A stretch of DNA of 64,000 nucleotides. It comes from Citrobacter koseri (GTDB lineage: Bacteria; Pseudomonadota; Gammaproteobacteria; Enterobacterales; Enterobacteriaceae). Where the stretch lies: positions 744,001 to 808,000 of the forward strand of contig UAVY01000001.1 in assembly GCA_900446925.1 (NCBI GenBank), written 5' to 3'. Below, in pieces: positions 38,079 through 47,474 of this stretch (its first letter is position 1; the number at the start of each line of letters is the position of its first letter). Made by a program: the position numbers and the translations under genes. The notes under the pieces were generated by a model. That model was given only the letters and a program-made list of their open reading frames with translations. It did not search any database and was not told the origin of the DNA.

Positions 38079-38658
38079 ATGAAAAAGCTCGCTATCTCTT
38101 CTTTCGTTATCGCGTCATCCTTCGCAGCCTTTAATGTCAGCGCTGCAACCGAGGCTTCTGGCGGTACTATCACCTTTACCGGCCAGGTTACTGATACAAC
38201 CTGTACAATTAACGGCGGAAACTCTGCTGACCTGACGATTCCATTAGATCCCATCGCCGTTAGCGATGCATCTACCGCAGGTCTGATCCAGAAAAACCGT
38301 AAACAATTTACTCTGGAATTTACCGGCTGTACTTCTGCTTCCCTGGGGCAGGACGATGGCGCGGGAAATAAAAATACCCTGAATCTGATCCTGAGTTCAG
38401 ACAGTATTTCTAACGATGGTCTGTATCTGAACAACACACAGTTGAGAACCGACGGCACGAAGAAAAAACGTGGGTATCGCACTCAGCACGCTGGCCAATA
38501 GCCAGACGCCGCTGAACCTGCATACTAACCTTGATACGAATGTTGAAGGTGATAGCGCCACTGTCGATCTGTATGCGAACTACTATAAAGTCGGTTCAGA
38601 CGCTGCCGATACCGGTGCCGTTAACACCATGCTGACTTATACCGTCGCGTATTTATAA
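38079..38658 (+). CDS. Major fimbrial subunit (type 1 fimbrial family), one frameshift
   Basis: The protein has a signal peptide (MKKLAISSFVIASSFAAFNV, cut near SAATEA). It has the fimbrial subunit hallmarks: the GTITFTGQVTDTTCTINGG strand with the first cysteine, FTLEFTGCTSASLG with its partner, and a C-terminal beta-zipper strand ending NTMLTYTVAYL. One extra A in AAGAAAAAACGTG near 38465 splits it; without it the sequence reads KKNVGIALSTLANSQ and totals 192 residues. I chose the ATG at 38079 because of the SD at 38066 and the signal peptide. Confidence 0.9.
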
Positions 38659-38687
38659 GCAACGGGTTAATTTACTCATATAAATAA

Positions 38688-38830
38688 AGAGCCTGATCCG
38701 TCATTATTGACTTATTGTATTCGCGAATTATTTTCACCTTCTGGTGAGGTATTCTTATACCTGCAATTCAGGAGGGAAGAGAGAAAATAAACGCGACCAG
38801 GTATATTGATTAGATTAGGCTCTCTTTTTT
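38688..38830 (+). terminator. Possible attenuator between subunit and chaperone genes
   Basis: AGAGCCT at 38688-38694 can pair with AGGCTCT at 38817-38823, which is followed by CTTTTTT, right before the chaperone gene. The loop is long (about 120 bases) and contains smaller hairpins. Partial termination here would give the usual excess of major subunit. The long loop makes it tentative. Confidence 0.3.
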
Positions 38831-38839
38831 CAGGTTAAT

Positions 38840-39538
38840 ATGAAACGTTCTCTCATTTTTCTAACGCTTATTGCCTTCAGCTTTAGCAGTCTGGCGAATG
38901 TTATTATTAGCAATACCAGGGTTATCTATCCTGAAGAACAAAAAGAAACAACGGTTCAGCTGATTAACCGTGGCAACAGTCCGGCGTTAATTCAGGCCTG
39001 GATAGACGAAGGTAATCCAGACTCTACGCCAGAAACCGCTCAGGTTCCCTTTTTGCTGACGCCGCCAGTGGTGAAAGTTGAAGGCGGTAGCGGCCAGCAG
39101 CTGCGCATTCGCTATACCGGTTCAGCCAACGCACTGCCTCAGGACAGGGAATCCGTTTATTACCTGAATGTGCTGGATATTCCGCCAAAACAGGAAAATC
39201 TTGATGGCAAAAACACGATGCAAATCGCCATTAAGTCGCGCATCAAATTATTTTATCGCCCGACCGAACTCACGATTCCGGCCAGCGATTTACATAAGTA
39301 TTTATCGTTTACCGCGCAGGGTAATCAAATTGTCGCCACAAACCGGGCTCCTTATTTCGCATCGATTGCCACAATGAGTTCACGAGGTAAATCTCTTACT
39401 GGCGAGCCTAAAATGATTGCGCCATTGTCAACACTGACAATACCCACGACAGGGGCGGTTTTATCGGGGCAGGCTTTGGATATTCTGTTAGTTGATGATT
39501 ACGGTTCATATCAAAAATATTCATTCACCACAAAATAA
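38840..39538 (+). CDS. Periplasmic fimbrial chaperone (PapD/FimC family)
   Basis: The 232-residue protein has a signal peptide (cut near SSLANV). It carries the PapD-family motifs NTRVIYPEEQKETTVQLINR with the strand-donor region, PFLLTPPVVKVEGGSGQQLR and ESVYYLNVLDIPPKQE, and a C-terminal VDDYGSYQKYSFTTK strand. It holds fimbrial subunits in the periplasm by donor-strand complementation. The frame is intact. Confidence 0.93.
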   Translation: MKRSLIFLTLIAFSFSSLANVIISNTRVIYPEEQKETTVQLINRGNSPALIQAWIDEGNPDSTPETAQVPFLLTPPVVKVEGGSGQQLRIRYTGSANALPQDRESVYYLNVLDIPPKQENLDGKNTMQIAIKSRIKLFYRPTELTIPASDLHKYLSFTAQGNQIVATNRAPYFASIATMSSRGKSLTGEPKMIAPLSTLTIPTTGAVLSGQALDILLVDDYGSYQKYSFTTK

Positions 39539-39557
39539 TATAATAATGTCCAAATGA

Positions 39558-42011
39558 ATGGGGATGGCAATGGCTGGTAAAAAGAGTCAATACGTATGTT
39601 TATTGCCAATACTGGCGATGATGTCTATTTATAGTCGGGCGTATGCCGTGGCTTTCAATACTGACTTTTTAGCCGGTGACTCTAAAAATGCCGATATGTC
39701 GCGTTTTTATCGTGCCTCTGCGCTTCCTCCTGGTGAATACCCGTTTGATGTTTTTATTAACGAGGAGTGGAAAGGCCGCCTCCCCTATTTATATCACGGA
39801 TGAAGGAACGTTTTTCCAGCATGAAAATATTGCCCAGCTTGGGCTTCTTTCCTCAATAGTCCCTGCCGCAAACAGCGCCAGCGAGCGAGTGGATGTGAAT
39901 ACGTTACTGCACGGAGGCAGTATGAAAGTCAATGCGGCCGATATGTCGCTACGTCTGACCATTCCCCAGGCGTATATTCGCCAGACGCTGCGCGGCTATG
40001 TCGATCCCGTCTTTTGGGATGAAGGCATTCCGGCGCTGATGCTGGATACAATGCCAACTATAACTACAACGAAGCCAAAGGCGGCGGACGCAATCAGGAA
40101 AACGCCTATTTCCAGTTAAACAGCGGGCTGAATGCGTTTGGCTGGCAATTTCGCGATAGTTCCAGCTATAACAAAAGCAAGGGCGTGGAAGGATCATGGA
40201 CAAACAATACACGCTACGTTGAGCGCGGGATCGCTGCGCTTAAATCGATCATCCGCATGGGCGACAGCTATTCCAGCAACGATCTTTTTGATTCTTTGCG
40301 TTTTCGCGGCGTCAGCATGGGCACGGATATGCGCATGTTACCCGATTCTCAGCAGGGCTTTTCCCCAATTGTACGCGGCGTCGCACAGTCTAACGCGCTG
40401 GTTAAAATTAGTCAGAACGGGCAGGTTATTTATCAGAAAAACGTGTCGCCTGGCCCGTTTGAAATTGCGGATATCCTTCCTACCGGCTCAGGCGGCGATC
40501 TGAATGTCGAAGTCATTGAAGCAGACGGGCGCACCAGCAGTTTCATCGTCCCCTTTTCTTCGGTGCCAAACATGCTGCAAGAAGGGATTGGGAAAATATG
40601 GTCTGTTGCTGGGGGAAGCGCGCACGGAAGAAAGCCGCTATCGCCCCCAGTTTGCCCAGGGCAGCTATCAATACGGGATCAATAACCTGATCACCGGTTA
40701 TACCGGGGGTAATTTACAGCGAAGACTATAACGCGTTTCTTCTCGGGAGCGGCCTTAACCTCCCGTTTGGCGCGCTGTCTTTTGACGTCACACAGTCACA
40801 AACGCAAATTCCGGCAGATAAAAAAGTCCGTGGGCAAAGTTACAAAGTCGCCTTTAGCCGTTTCTTCAATGTCACCGGGACGAACTTTGCGCTGGCGGCG
40901 TATCGCTATTCCACGAAAAACTATTACAGCTTCAATGATGCAATCGCTTTGCACAACTGGCAAAAAGAGAACGCTGACAGCCCTAATGCCAGATATATGC
41001 GCCAGAAAAACACCTTTAATATCAACCTGAGCCAGTCTCTGGGTGAGGAACTGGGTTCCCTTTACTTATCAGGAACCTGGCGGGACTACTGGAATGGTCA
41101 TGGCACAACAAAAGAGTATCAACTGGGGTATTCCAACCACGTTGGCGCCGTAAGTTATACCCTCTCAGCCCAGCAGCATGCGTAACGATAATCAGCGCGA
41201 AGAGCGACGTTATTACCTCACATTCTCGGTGCCCCTGAGTCTCTTTGAACGGCCCGTTTTCCTCAACAGCAGCGTTACATTTAATCGTGACGGCTATTCC
41301 GACACGAACGTGGGGATCAGCGGAACCGCAGGCGAATTTAATCAGGCGACCTATAGCGTCAGCGGCAGCAACCGTCGCGGTGGAAATAACTCGGCCAGCA
41401 GCAGCCTGAGCTATCGCACTGCGTTTACCACCTTAAACGGCAGCTATAGCGAGTCAGGAGACTATCGTCAGATCGGCGCGGGAGCCAGCGGTAGCCTGGT
41501 GGCTTATCGGGGCGGCCTGCTGACGTCCAGCCAGTTGGGCGATACCTTCGCGATTATCGACGCGCCAGGCGCTCAAGGGGCCACGCTGGGCGGCGACGGC
41601 ACACGCACCACGAATACCGCCGGGAAAGCGTTGGTTCCTTACCTGTCCCCGTACCGTAAAAACCGAATCCAGTTAGATACCACCCATATGAAGGAAGGCG
41701 TTGAGCTGAAAGGCAATATCCAGGAAGTGGTGCCTTATGCGGGTTCCGTCACCTATGTGCGCTTCGATACCGACCAACGGCGGCAGTTCATGTTGCCAGC
41801 ACGGGCCGTTAACGGGCGCCCTCCCCCCTTCGGCACCGAAATTTTTGACGATGCTGGCGCCAGCGTCGGATATGTCGCCCAGGGAGGAATGTTGTACCTG
41901 AAAACGGAACAGCTCCCGTCACGTTTACATATCAAAACCAGCAGTGACGGCCGCCAAAGCTGTGTTATTAGCCAGCCGACCCACGATGGTCAGATAAATA
42001 TTTGCCGCTAA
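39558..42011 (+). CDS. Outer-membrane fimbrial usher (FimD/PapC family), five frameshifts
   Basis: The usher exports and assembles the fimbria. The start region (MAGKKSQYVC..., signal peptide, VAFNTDFLAGDSKNADMSRF) and the later GYVDPVFWDEGIPALMLD, SRGVS-like FRGVSMGTDMRMLPDSQQGF, PTGSGGDLNVEVIEADGRTS and C-terminal PPFGTEIFDDAGASVGYVAQ are classic usher motifs. Extra bases near 39784, 40600, 40706 and 41177 and a missing base near 40048 break it. After repair the length is 2451 coding bases, 816 residues, slightly short but normal. The exact start (39558 or ATG at 39564 or 39570) is uncertain. Confidence 0.9.
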
Positions 42012-42026
42012 TGGCAGGAGCAGAGG

Positions 42027-43118
42027 ATGAAAATCACTATCCGTACAATAACGTTAATTCTTGCCTGGCTACTGGGATCGATAAGCTATGGCGTACAGGC
42101 CTCCTGTACAAGCGATTCCGGCGCGCAAAAAGAGAGCAATCTGGTGCTCAACCTGGATTCACTTTCCCTCAGCAGCGAAACCACAGGTTCGCAGAACCTG
42201 TCGCTGTCATCCGGTACGTTTAGCTGTACCGGCGAATGGATTGGTTATGCTAACCGTGTTGCCATTATCTCTGAAATGGCCAACAGCACGGCCTATATCA
42301 ATTATGGTAACTATGTATTGCAATTCACCATCGGCAATATTGTACCCACGAAAAAAGACTATAGTCGCTCTGGAGAAAGTCATATTCCCGGTACTTCGCT
42401 GAATAACGTGGTCTATACCTATAAGGCTAAGTTACTCAAAAGCGTACCGAGCGGCGCCAACCCGGCCTATGTCTATAACGTTGGCCCGGACGCAACCAGT
42501 ATCACTCTTGCTCACGCTATATCCGTTGTTGATGCTTCAGGTATCGATTTCTGGTTTCCCGGCGTTAATTTAGCCGAATTCATTAAATGGATATTAGGCC
42601 TTATCGGTTCTGACGAAGAGAAACGCCTGTTCTACCAGAATATCACGATCAATTATCGTCCTCATGTCAGCACCTGTAGCATCCCGGATACGACGGTCAC
42701 GCTACCGGAAACCGATCTTACCAGCCTGATATCCGCAGGAAAGGAAGCGCAGTTTTATGAAAACTTCACTCTGCATGCCGAATGCAGCGACCTGTTAGAA
42801 GGCATGAGCACACGCACCATTCAGTTTTATCTCAGTAGCGCCAGCGTCGATACGGATAAATACACCCTGAAAAACACCCAGGGAACGGCAAGGAATATTG
42901 GAGTGCGAATTATGCATGCCGATACCAGTAAAAAAATTGCCATCAGCCAGACAGAGCTTACCGCAGGTAATATTACCAGCGAGTATGAGCTCTATAAGAT
43001 TGCGCAGTGGGGAAGCAATTTTGATATTCCATTGAGAGCATATTATTACATCTATGGTGCAAAACCGACGGAAGGCAGAATACAAACCACGGCGAAAGTA
43101 AACATCATTTACCCATGA
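42027..43118 (+). CDS. Fimbrial tip adhesin (two-domain)
   Basis: The 363-residue protein has a signal peptide (cut near GVQASC). It has an N-terminal lectin-like domain of about 190 residues with unusual sequence, and a C-terminal pilin domain with STCSIPDTTVTLPETDLTSL, FTLHAECSD and a terminal TTAKVNIIYP strand. This is the FimH-like layout of a tip adhesin. It is the last gene of the operon, 15 bp after the usher. The receptor cannot be told. The frame is intact. Confidence 0.82.
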   Translation: MKITIRTITLILAWLLGSISYGVQASCTSDSGAQKESNLVLNLDSLSLSSETTGSQNLSLSSGTFSCTGEWIGYANRVAIISEMANSTAYINYGNYVLQFTIGNIVPTKKDYSRSGESHIPGTSLNNVVYTYKAKLLKSVPSGANPAYVYNVGPDATSITLAHAISVVDASGIDFWFPGVNLAEFIKWILGLIGSDEEKRLFYQNITINYRPHVSTCSIPDTTVTLPETDLTSLISAGKEAQFYENFTLHAECSDLLEGMSTRTIQFYLSSASVDTDKYTLKNTQGTARNIGVRIMHADTSKKIAISQTELTAGNITSEYELYKIAQWGSNFDIPLRAYYYIYGAKPTEGRIQTTAKVNIIYP

Positions 43119-43188
43119 TAAAAGGCGAGAAACAGAATAGTCATCCACTGAAATAATCAGAAGCCTCAACAAAAAAAAGAAAGATATT

Positions 43189-43316
43189 TATACACAAAAT
43201 CATTTGAGAAGCATCGAGGCGGCAAGTGAATGAGTCCCCAGGAGCGTACACGTAGTACGTGACCAGGGTGAATGAGCGCAGCCAACAAAGAGGCAGCCTG
43301 AAGGATGAAGTGTATA
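43189..43316. repeat. ERIC (enterobacterial repetitive intergenic consensus) element
   Basis: The core reads GTGAATGAGTCCCCAGGAGC, then an imperfect palindrome, then ACGTGACCAGGGTGAATGAGC and GCAGCCAAC. These match the ERIC consensus at the classic primer sites, and the terminal inverted repeats TATACAC and GTGTATA bound a 128-bp unit, the ERIC size. It lies between the fimbrial adhesin gene and the LuxR-like regulator. Confidence 0.9.
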
Positions 43317-43436
43317 TCAACGCCTTATCATGGTGTGTTTTAATAGCATCACTATTATTTTCTTATTTTATAAATAGTTACAGTTAAATTTTACATCTTG
43401 TCATTATTGTAAACGATATGCGGATCGAAAAATATA

Positions 43437-44219
43437 ATGCGTACACTACAGAACGATCAATTTCTTTATCTCAGCAGTGAGGACTCATCCTGTAATCCTT
43501 CCACTGCAAGATTTGATTTAGTCATGATAGAAAACTCTGTCAAGTCATTAAATAGCGTTACGCAGCCGCTCCATTCAACGTTAATTATTGATACCGATAA
43601 CTATATGATTAATTTTCTTTGCAAACACCTGATCAACCCTTTGGTATTACACACCAGCCCGACATTCAGAGAAGCAAAATACAAAATAGAAAACCATATT
43701 ATTGATAATGTCGTCATGGAAGTTTTTACGCTGGAGGAGAGTGCGCTGGAGGCGCTTAATTTCATTTATGATATGCAGATAAACTATCCTGGCATTCGCT
43801 TAACGGTGTTTACTTTTACGCGTAACAGTTACCTGCTTCAGGTTTTGCGAAGTTTTCATTATATCAATATCGTTTCTAAGTATGAACCCATGTCTGAGCT
43901 TAATCATGCCGTTCATGCCTGCTGGCTGGATGAGGCTTTTTACAGCCAGTACATTAACGATCTCATGGCTGAAATAGAACAGCCGGATTCTTTTGACGAC
44001 ATTGAATGGACCGTGCTGACCGAACTGGCCCACAGCACGCCTACCCATGACATCGCAAAAATAATAAATAAACGCTATCACACGCTTTTTTACTACATCA
44101 AAAAGATCAATAAAAAGCTGCATCTAAGCACTAAAAATGAACACATAAAAATGCTGAAAGCGATAAACAGTAATCCACTAAAAAGTGCAAGCATATCTTA
44201 TCGCGACCGATTTAATTAA
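43437..44219 (+). CDS. LuxR-like fimbrial regulator with pseudo-receiver (FimY-like position)
   Basis: The 260-residue protein has an N-terminal half like a degenerate receiver (STLIIDTDNYMINFLCKHLI, NYPGIRLTVFTFTRNSYLLQ, YINIVSKYEPMSELNHAV). A degenerate LuxR-type helix-turn-helix follows near residue 185 (WTVLTELAHSTPTHDIAKII with KRYHTLFYYIKKINKKLHLS). Together with the next two genes it forms a LuxR / EAL / LuxR trio directly after a fimbrial operon, the same logic as FimY-STM0551-FimW in Salmonella. Function as a fimbrial regulator is inferred from this context. Confidence 0.65.
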   Translation: MRTLQNDQFLYLSSEDSSCNPSTARFDLVMIENSVKSLNSVTQPLHSTLIIDTDNYMINFLCKHLINPLVLHTSPTFREAKYKIENHIIDNVVMEVFTLEESALEALNFIYDMQINYPGIRLTVFTFTRNSYLLQVLRSFHYINIVSKYEPMSELNHAVHACWLDEAFYSQYINDLMAEIEQPDSFDDIEWTVLTELAHSTPTHDIAKIINKRYHTLFYYIKKINKKLHLSTKNEHIKMLKAINSNPLKSASISYRDRFN

Positions 44220-44271
44220 TCCCAGAAAAGCCCGATGCACCGTTTATAATTAAAAAGGATATGCCATTATT

Positions 44272-44937
44272 ATGAAACTCATGTGCCGTATCGAACCTAT
44301 CATTCATGTCCAGACCGGTAGACGGATTGGCGGTGAGGTGCTCTGCCAGCCGGAAGGGGCAGATCCAGAGCTATTTTTCCGCTCTGTTTCGCCAGAACTC
44401 CTGTCACATATTGTTCAGGAACAGATATGCACGGGAGTAGCAAATCAGCACGATCGCAATGGCATTTTATTTTTGAATATTACGACTCCATTGCTTATGA
44501 ATCTGATGTGGCTCAGATCGATTCTTGCCATGTTACCCGGCCCAAAGGTCATTGAAATTGATTGCCAGCAAAGCGAGTCTTATTTTCCGCGACTTGTACC
44601 GCATATTGATGCAATTCTGACCCTAATGCGCGCTTTTAATACTCAACTTTGGCTGGACGATCTCTATGTCAGGCATATTCCGTTAATTGCGCAACTCCCC
44701 TTTCGCTTTGATGGGATTAAGATTGATAAACATGAACTCTGGAGAATATCCGCTGAACAGGATACCCCAGCAATGACAACGCTGGTAAAGCAGGTGGAAT
44801 ATCTGACGGATCATGTTCTGGTGGAAGGCGTTGAAAATGAATACCAGCACCGCTTTATTTCGGAGAGCGACGTACATTATGCCCAGGGATTTCTCTGGCC
44901 CGTTGATGAGCGAGAATCATTCGTAATAACGATTTAA
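44272..44937 (+). CDS. Degenerate EAL-domain protein, probable regulator
   Basis: The 221-residue protein is an isolated EAL domain without sensor or membrane part. It keeps GGEVLC in place of EAL, KVIEIDCQQ, GIKIDKHEL, LVEGVEN and YAQGFLWP, but the catalytic loop DDFGTG is replaced by LDDLYVRH. The loss of this loop suggests weak or no c-di-GMP hydrolysis, as in YdiV-type regulators, or a protein-binding role. In Salmonella the EAL protein STM0551 beside fim represses type 1 fimbriae; a similar role here is inferred. Confidence 0.8.
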   Translation: MKLMCRIEPIIHVQTGRRIGGEVLCQPEGADPELFFRSVSPELLSHIVQEQICTGVANQHDRNGILFLNITTPLLMNLMWLRSILAMLPGPKVIEIDCQQSESYFPRLVPHIDAILTLMRAFNTQLWLDDLYVRHIPLIAQLPFRFDGIKIDKHELWRISAEQDTPAMTTLVKQVEYLTDHVLVEGVENEYQHRFISESDVHYAQGFLWPVDERESFVITI

Positions 44938-44982
44938 ATATTAAGGAAACCAGCATATTTCAAATATAAAAAAGGGATTCAA

Positions 44983-45570
44983 ATGAAGTCGAAAATAGTG
45001 ATAGTGTCTGATGACGTCTATTATCTGACGGGTATATCGAAAGGGATGAAAGAGTCAGGTACGCGTGTTGAGAGCATTTTTTTAAGCGATGCTGCCGAGT
45101 TTGAACGTTTCACACTAACCACCTCTTTTTCGCTATCAAAAGATACCGTTGTGTTGCTCTCCGTCAGAGAGCCGGGTTTACTCGACAGGTTAATAACCTT
45201 TTTCTTTAGTAAGGTTACGCTGTGCATATCACCGTCAGGCCTGCATTCCCGTCGCCATTTCTTTTGCCAGTATGGTGTATATTACTTCAATAAAAACAAA
45301 ACATTATCAGAATTAAACGATATTCTGATAGCTATTTCAAATAGAAAAAATACGGAAAATAACACCATCACTGACAAAGAGTTTTTTATTCTCAGCGAGT
45401 TAGTCCGCGCCGGGAATGTGAAACGAATGTACAGCGCAATAAACATCTCTGAAAAAACGGTCTCTTACTACAAGAGGTCGGCATTAAAAAAGATGGGATT
45501 ACTGAGCAGCCAAAATTACTTATGTATCCACCCGGCGCTCTCCGCTGTTAAGACCATTCAACGGCACTGA
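44983..45570 (+). CDS. LuxR-family transcriptional regulator (FimW-like position)
   Basis: The 195-residue protein has a receiver-like N-terminal half (KSKIVIVSDDVYYLTGISKG) that lacks a clear phosphoacceptor, and a C-terminal LuxR helix-turn-helix (TDKEFFILSELVRAGNVKRM, INISEKTVSYYKRSALKKMG). Its length and position after an EAL gene mirror Salmonella FimW (198 residues). An SD (AAAGGG) precedes the start. Confidence 0.75.
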   Translation: MKSKIVIVSDDVYYLTGISKGMKESGTRVESIFLSDAAEFERFTLTTSFSLSKDTVVLLSVREPGLLDRLITFFFSKVTLCISPSGLHSRRHFFCQYGVYYFNKNKTLSELNDILIAISNRKNTENNTITDKEFFILSELVRAGNVKRMYSAINISEKTVSYYKRSALKKMGLLSSQNYLCIHPALSAVKTIQRH

Positions 45571-45711
45571 GCCCCGTCTGAAACTTGTCTGGCGATGCTG
45601 GTACACTTTGATACCGGGGATACCCAGACTCCCGATATTGTTTATCAGGTTGCGACCACAATCGTTATGTAGTCAAATGCATAACGACATCAATGCTAAA
45701 AGAGAGTTTCC

Positions 45712-46215
45712 ATGAACCTGTATATGTTTTATATCGGTGGAAATGCCGGTAAATCCAATATCGAAGTACACGATATTCAGTTTGTCGCAGCCAACGAGCC
45801 ACAAGACGCCTGGCCTGCGCTAAGAGAAGCATGGTTTGGTGACAAGGATAAGATTCACATTGATGGTTACAGCCGTATTACGTGGGTGAATGGCTATTCT
45901 GTCACACTCTCTCCTGAACCCTCCCCAACGGCGAACAGGTTATTTTTTGTTAACGTTGGTGGATATCGGCCTGATACGTTAGCTGAATTACATGAATTTG
46001 ATCTTTTTGTCGCGCAAGACGCACAACAGGCCAGAAAGAATGCACTACAAACGTTGCTCTGCGGCGTTGAACAGCAACATAAAGACAATCTGAAGGATGT
46101 CGATGATTGCCTGTTACTTGAAAAGGTAGGCGGGCTATTTATTCATCTGACACCCTGCCCGACAGGACGTCGTGACCAACCAGAATGGCAGGGTTATCAA
46201 CCGATAGGTGAATAA
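45712..46215 (+). CDS. DUF1543 family protein
   Basis: The 167-residue protein shows the DUF1543 pattern: LYMFYIGGNAGKSNIEVHDI, FVAANEPQDAWPALREAWFG and IDGYSRITWVNGYSVTLSPE, then FFVNVGGYRPDTLAELHEFD. The family occurs in many proteobacteria and has no firm function. There is no signal peptide. It is not obviously linked to its neighbours. Confidence 0.78.
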   Translation: MNLYMFYIGGNAGKSNIEVHDIQFVAANEPQDAWPALREAWFGDKDKIHIDGYSRITWVNGYSVTLSPEPSPTANRLFFVNVGGYRPDTLAELHEFDLFVAQDAQQARKNALQTLLCGVEQQHKDNLKDVDDCLLLEKVGGLFIHLTPCPTGRRDQPEWQGYQPIGE

Positions 46216-46583
46216 CATTCAGGAGCCTGCTCTCCGGGCCTGCGTATACATTCTGCGGCAATCGGGCCTTTACCCTTCATCATTTAGCGGGGTAAGCGGG
46301 TATTCCCCATTGACTAAGCCATTATCAAAAAAATGGCTTTACTCCTTTCCATAATACAACTCCCTTCCCTGAAATTTACGGTTTCACACGTTCGAACCCA
46401 TTATCCATATTGTAATCAGCATCAATAAACGGCACATCATGGGGAAGTCAGCCAAATAGTAAACATTTAAAGTTTCGTTATAAGAAAGAACGAATCCCTA
46501 TTTCATGCGCCGTCAATATGCTGCTAGCTTCGCTGGTTTGTATATACAAGTAAATTCATGCATTTCTTTGCGGGGAAACGGGG
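46216..46583 (+). promoter_or_regulatory. Upstream region of the ergothionase-like operon
   Basis: This 368-bp stretch has no gene. It holds a weak hairpin at 46316-46339 (AAGCCATT/AATGGCTT) that may terminate the DUF1543 transcript, and near its right end the palindrome TTGTATATACAA described separately. The region just before the start, GGGGAAACGGGG, provides the ribosome site of the binding-protein gene. The -10 element probably overlaps the palindrome (TATATA or TATACA). Confidence 0.5.
46538..46549. promoter_or_regulatory. Palindromic operator of HutC/GntR type
   Basis: TTGTATATACAA is a perfect 12-bp palindrome about 35 bp before the first gene of the operon. Its core GTATATAC fits the GTnTAnAC half-site arrangement of the HutC subfamily of GntR regulators and resembles hut operators, which respond to urocanate. 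HutC itself is not in the window. The binding partner is inferred. Confidence 0.6.
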
Positions 46584-47465
46584 ATGAGCATAAAAAACAA
46601 ACTGGCAGCCTCCTGGCTAGCGCTGGGGTTGTTCGCAGCGCAGGCGCAGGCAGCGGATTTCGTTGTGGGCAGTAAAAACTTTACCGAACAATATATTCTG
46701 GCGGAAATCTATGCCCAGGCACTGGAGCAATCCGGTCTTTCCGTTGAACGCAAAACAAACCTGGGCGGGACGTTAATCGCCCACGCCGCGCTGCTGAAAG
46801 GCGAAATTGATATGTACCCGGAATATACCGGTACGGCGCTCAGCGCAGTGGTCAAAGGAAAGCCTTCCTCCGATGCCGCACAGGTGTTTAAGCAGGTCAG
46901 CGACGCCTACCAGCAGCAATATCATCTCACCTGGCTGCAACCAGCCCGCGTGAACAACGGCTACGCACTGCTGGTGAGCAAACAAACCGCAGAGAAATAC
47001 CACCTGAAAACGCTCTCCGATCTCGCCAAAGCCGCGCCGGAACTGACCATCGGCGCAGGTGCGGAGTTTGGCGACCGTCAGGACGGCCTGAAAGGGCTGG
47101 AGCAGACCTACGGCATTAAATTTAAAGCCTTCCGCCAGTTTGCCAAAGTCGGCCTGCGCTACGACGCCCTTGCTGCCGGGCAAATAGACGTCGCAAACGG
47201 CTTCGCAACCGACTGGCAAATCGCGGAAAACCAGTATGTCGCACTGGAAGACGATAAACACCTCTTCCCTCCCTACGAAGTTGCGCCGGTCGTGCGCGAT
47301 GCCGCGCTACAGGCACATCCTCAGGTTCGCGACATTTTAAATAACATCAGCCAGTTGCTTGATAACGCCACGATGCAAAAACTGAATGCGGAAGTGGAAA
47401 AGAATAAAGAAGAACCGCGCGATGTGGCGGAAGACTTTTTGCGCGCAAAAGGCGTAATTAAATAG
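46584..47465 (+). CDS. OpuC/OsmF-type ABC transporter substrate-binding protein
   Basis: The 293-residue protein has a signal peptide (cut near AQAADF) and the family start ADFVVGSKNFTEQYILAEIY, then IAHAALLKGEIDMYPEYTGT and the C-terminal NATMQKLNAEV. This family (OpuBC, OsmF, YehZ, and EgtU-type domains) binds quaternary ammonium compounds such as betaines, carnitine and ergothioneine in the periplasm. It starts the operon that contains a lyase and the transporter's permease and ATPase genes, so its ligand should be the substrate of that lyase. Confidence 0.9.
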   Translation: MSIKNKLAASWLALGLFAAQAQAADFVVGSKNFTEQYILAEIYAQALEQSGLSVERKTNLGGTLIAHAALLKGEIDMYPEYTGTALSAVVKGKPSSDAAQVFKQVSDAYQQQYHLTWLQPARVNNGYALLVSKQTAEKYHLKTLSDLAKAAPELTIGAGAEFGDRQDGLKGLEQTYGIKFKAFRQFAKVGLRYDALAAGQIDVANGFATDWQIAENQYVALEDDKHLFPPYEVAPVVRDAALQAHPQVRDILNNISQLLDNATMQKLNAEVEKNKEEPRDVAEDFLRAKGVIK

Positions 47466-47474
47466 GGTACGACC

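Noticed and set aside
43189..43316. A tRNA or small RNA gene after the fimbrial adhesin
   Set aside because: The sequence matches the ERIC repeat, with its terminal inverted repeats and conserved core.
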